NCBI RefSeq assembly: GCF_000189635.1
Contig: NW_002476569.1
Coordinates: 496,831 to 560,830 of the forward strand
Direction of reading: 5' to 3'
Source: Tetrahymena thermophila SB210
Taxonomy: Eukaryota > Ciliophora > Oligohymenophorea > Hymenostomatida > Tetrahymenidae
DNA: 64,000 nucleotides
The notes below the pieces were generated by a model, which searched no databases, had not been told where the DNA came from, and saw only the letters and a program-made list of their open reading frames with translations. Made by a program: the position numbers and the translations under genes. Below are positions 61,359-64,000 of the stretch, in pieces (positions within the stretch are counted from its first letter, which is position 1; every line of letters begins with the position of its first letter).

Positions 61359-62324
61359 TTCTTTATTCTTTCTTATCTTTTAGTTATTTACTTTAGTTAA
61401 TTATTCTTAAAAGATATTTATTTAAATTCTTTTCTTTATTTAATCAATCACCTTTTATCTTTTAATAAACAAATTATCTCTATTTGATCTCAAAACAGAT
61501 ACTCATTCTTTTAATACTTTTTAATAAAAAGGAAATTAAATATAAAGAAAACTTTTTCATATCTTTCTGGTGAAATCTATTGCTGTTTTTGTCTTGAGAT
61601 TTAAAAAAAAAAATTCTTTAACAAGACATTTAGAAAGAGAATTGATTTAAAAAATTAATGAAAAAATAATTAATAAAATTCATTAATCCTATTTACAGCA
61701 AAAAAAATCTTCTAAAAAATAGTTTTATTTGTAAATTTTTAAACTAAACTTTGGCGGTCTTTTTCAAAAGAAAACAAACTAAAAATTAAAATTTATTATT
61801 AGTTAATTAGTTAATTATTAGTAAATATTAATATATATTTTTTGTTTGTTTGTTTTAATATTTTTATTTTAAAATAATATATTTACTCAATTAACTATCA
61901 TGCCTTCTTGATAATAAAACCTTTAAGCAAAGGGAGATATAAAATTAGATATTTTTTAATATCAATACAAAATTTTAAGGGTTCAATAAGATTTTCAAAA
62001 TTAAATCTAATTTTCACACAAAAATTTTTAACACTAAAAATTTTTCTAAATTCAGTTTAATTAAATATTAATTAGCATAGCATATCCTAAATTAAAAAGA
62101 TATTTTACTCTAAGTGTATGAAATAAATATTAATACATTTTTTTAATGTATAAAAACCTCATTATTTTTACTTGAATATTAAATAATAATAAGATGAATT
62201 TGAAATTTGGATTAAATAAGAAATGCTTTGTTTGTTTGTTTGCATAACTTTTTATATCTATTTATTAGAACTTAATATATTAGGAATCTATTGTAATACA
62301 ATTACAGGGAAAGTAGAAATAAAA
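61359..62324. other. Divergent intergenic region between the orphan gene and the kinase-like gene
   Basis: Holds the 5' flanks of both genes. The stretch 61359-61497 may be coding or 5' untranslated for the minus gene. The rest is AT-rich with poly-A/T tracts and TTTG repeats near 61840 and 62230. No promoter motif can be identified. Confidence 0.5.
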
Positions 62325-64000
62325 ATGTATTTAGCTTAGAGATAAGAATTATTAGACTTGAAGTAATAATTTGAAATTATAAACAAGCAAGTAATATAAG
62401 ATTGTTTAAATGCATATGGATATGTTTATGAAAAGGAGATTTCAAGAGGTAATTTTTCTTTGATAGTTTAAGCCAGATCTATTAAGAATGAGAGTTGTAA
62501 AGTAGCAATTAAAATACTAAATTATGAATAAAATTCTAAAATCGATTTAGAAAAGCTGAATAAATAAGCTGATTTTTTAAGTAGTCTGAAAGATGAGAAA
62601 TATATTCTCTAATTTATTGGAACAATTTAAGATTTATCTTATGAGATAACAGCAATAATTACAGAATATTGTGAAAGTATTTCTTTTAGTTTAAACGATT
62701 AACTATTAATATTATTTTTTAAAATCAAGCAAATCTATCTTAGATTTTAATGATAAATAAGCTAAATATTATGTAAGTTATTGCTTTGACATATTAACTT
62801 TTAAAAGGCTTGCTTTTGTTACAAGAAAAGAAAAAATTTTTGAGATATATTGAGCCTAAAAAAATATTTTATAGTGTATCCAAAAACTAATTTTTGTTAA
62901 GTAAAAATTAATTAATAAATTTGCTTAGAATATTAATAAATACTTTTTTTATTAAATTAATTAATTAGCCTATTTGAGTTTTTCGAAACTAATCCACTGC
63001 GAAAATGATGATGTAATTAATTTCGAAAAAATCTGATTGATTTTAATTTTATTAAAGCAATAATAAGGAAATTTGAATTATTAATCGCCAGAAGTTATTG
63101 ATGAGAAAAAACCTTATACAATTGCTGTAAATATCTAATTAAAATTATTTTAAAAATAAATTTCAGTTTATATTTTTAGGCAGATGTATTTTCAATTGGA
63201 GTCATAATCCTTGAAGCTTTAATTTAAAGAAAAATCTAAACCACAGAATATTTTAAGCTAAAATCTCAAAATTTGGTTAGTGCTTTTCCTGACCTTTTTA
63301 GTTAACAAAATCATGAATTTGTAACTAAAATTTTAAGTAAAATGGTTGATCCAGATCCTTCTAAAAGAAGTCAACCTATTGATCTATTGTAGCTTCTAAA
63401 CAAATTTAAAGTAGATTTTAAACAACTCAAATTGATTAAAATAGAGAAACATTTTGAGGATGATGATATTTAGCTTGAAAATATTAACTTATTTAGTTAA
63501 GAAAAAATGACTTAAAATATATCTTAAGAATAGAAATAATTAGAATCAATTAAAAAAACATCTTGTAAAATTTTAAAAATAGAACACGTTTAAATTGATG
63601 AAGATGAAAGTATTATTGAAAATAAATTTAATTAAGAAAAGACAGAAATAGAATTTAAAGAAACTTAAAGTTCAAAAAAAAATTTCAAAAACGTAAAAGA
63701 CCAGAAAATAAATAAAAATTTTGCTTAGATTTCTCAAAATATTGATGAAAAGAAAGAAAGTTAGTCAGAATGCTAAATTTAACAAGATATTCCATGTAAT
63801 TTTGTAGATAAAAAGGAAAAATCATCTTAATCAAAAGCTCTTCCTATAATAAAAAATGACAAAGATAGTTTTAAGAGAATAAAAGGTTCTTTAATGGAAA
63901 TTTAAGAAGGAGATTAAATGAATAAAAATGATGATATTAAATAATAAAGTTAAATTGCTCATTAATAAGCAAAAATATCTTCAACATAAAATGCAGAATA
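62325..64000 (+). CDS. Protein-kinase-like protein with degenerate catalytic motifs (predicted pseudokinase), 3' end beyond window
   Basis: Predicted exons 62325-62676, 62730-62900, 62969-63012, 63058-63126 and 63180->64000; every junction keeps phase. The kinase fold is recognisable in order: glycine loop ISRGNFSLIV, the VAIK lysine in CKVAIKIL, hinge ITEYCE, helix E LKGLLLLQEKK, then FLRYIEPKKIF where HRDIKPxN is expected. KLIHCENDD stands where DFG is expected, then NYQSPEV (APE equivalent), ADVFSIGVIILEAL (subdomain IX) and DPDPSKRSQPIDLLQLL (subdomain XI Arg). The HRD Asp, the metal-binding Asn and the DFG Asp are therefore all replaced, while the ATP-site lysine remains. A long K/E/Q/S-rich tail follows from about residue 320 and is still open at the window edge. 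Intron 1 (GTATTT..CAAG) contains an in-frame continuation, so a one-base homopolymer error is a less likely alternative. Probably a scaffold or regulatory pseudokinase. Confidence 0.8.

Noticed and set aside
62677..62729. Apparent frameshift in the kinase-like gene in a T run
   Set aside because: A GT..AG intron of 53 bases restores phase and gives a good kinase hinge sequence, so no frameshift need be assumed.
63013..63057. In-frame TGA in the kinase activation region
   Set aside because: A 45-base GTAATT..AAAG intron removes it and keeps phase on both sides.

Overview
The window is nuclear DNA of a ciliate, most like Tetrahymena or a close oligohymenophorean relative. The base composition is extremely AT-rich. 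Long reading frames appear only when TAA and TAG are read as glutamine and TGA is the sole stop. Introns are short, AT-rich and GT..AG. The proteins belong to families typical of ciliates. Exon borders below were worked out by hand from splice signals and reading-frame phase. They are predictions, but total coding lengths are divisible by three in every intact model that lies wholly inside the window.

Layout, left to right. (1) <1-3966, minus: a P-type ATPase alpha subunit of the Na+,K+/H+,K+ class, about 11 codons short at the window edge. (2) 5470-7305, plus: a frameshifted remnant of a protein-primed family B DNA polymerase of the Maverick/Polinton/Tlr type, followed by a GC-rich palindrome. 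(3) 8118-15359, minus: a six-exon, 1,937-residue multi-pass membrane protein with a central PAS domain. (4) A 5.5-kb AT desert. (5) 20827-25043, minus: a second, complete copy of the ATPase with the same six-exon plan. (6) A 5.3-kb AT desert holding a small terminal-inverted-repeat element. (7) 30383-31810, minus: a single-exon Q/N-rich membrane protein. (8) 32535-44275 and 46985-58697: a direct tandem duplication of about 11.7 kb. Each unit carries one giant minus-strand gene of about 3,230 residues: secretory N-terminus, cysteine-rich repeats, a very large extracellular part ending in a right-handed beta-helix, a cysteine-rich stalk and a C-terminal bundle of membrane helices. The 2.7-kb spacer holds a small gene with an in-frame TGA and two direct repeats of 360-390 bp. 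(9) 59079-61358, minus: an unrecognised 759-residue protein. (10) 62325->64000, plus: a protein-kinase-like gene, divergent from (9), that has lost its HRD and DFG catalytic residues.

Nearly all genes lie on the minus strand and nothing suggests operons. Two independent local duplications dominate the window: the ATPase pair and the giant surface-protein pair. The gene set looks like surface, sensing and ion-transport functions. The transposon remnants and long AT deserts would fit germline (micronuclear) DNA, but this is inference. No telomeric repeat, chromosome-breakage motif, tRNA, rRNA or CRISPR array was seen.
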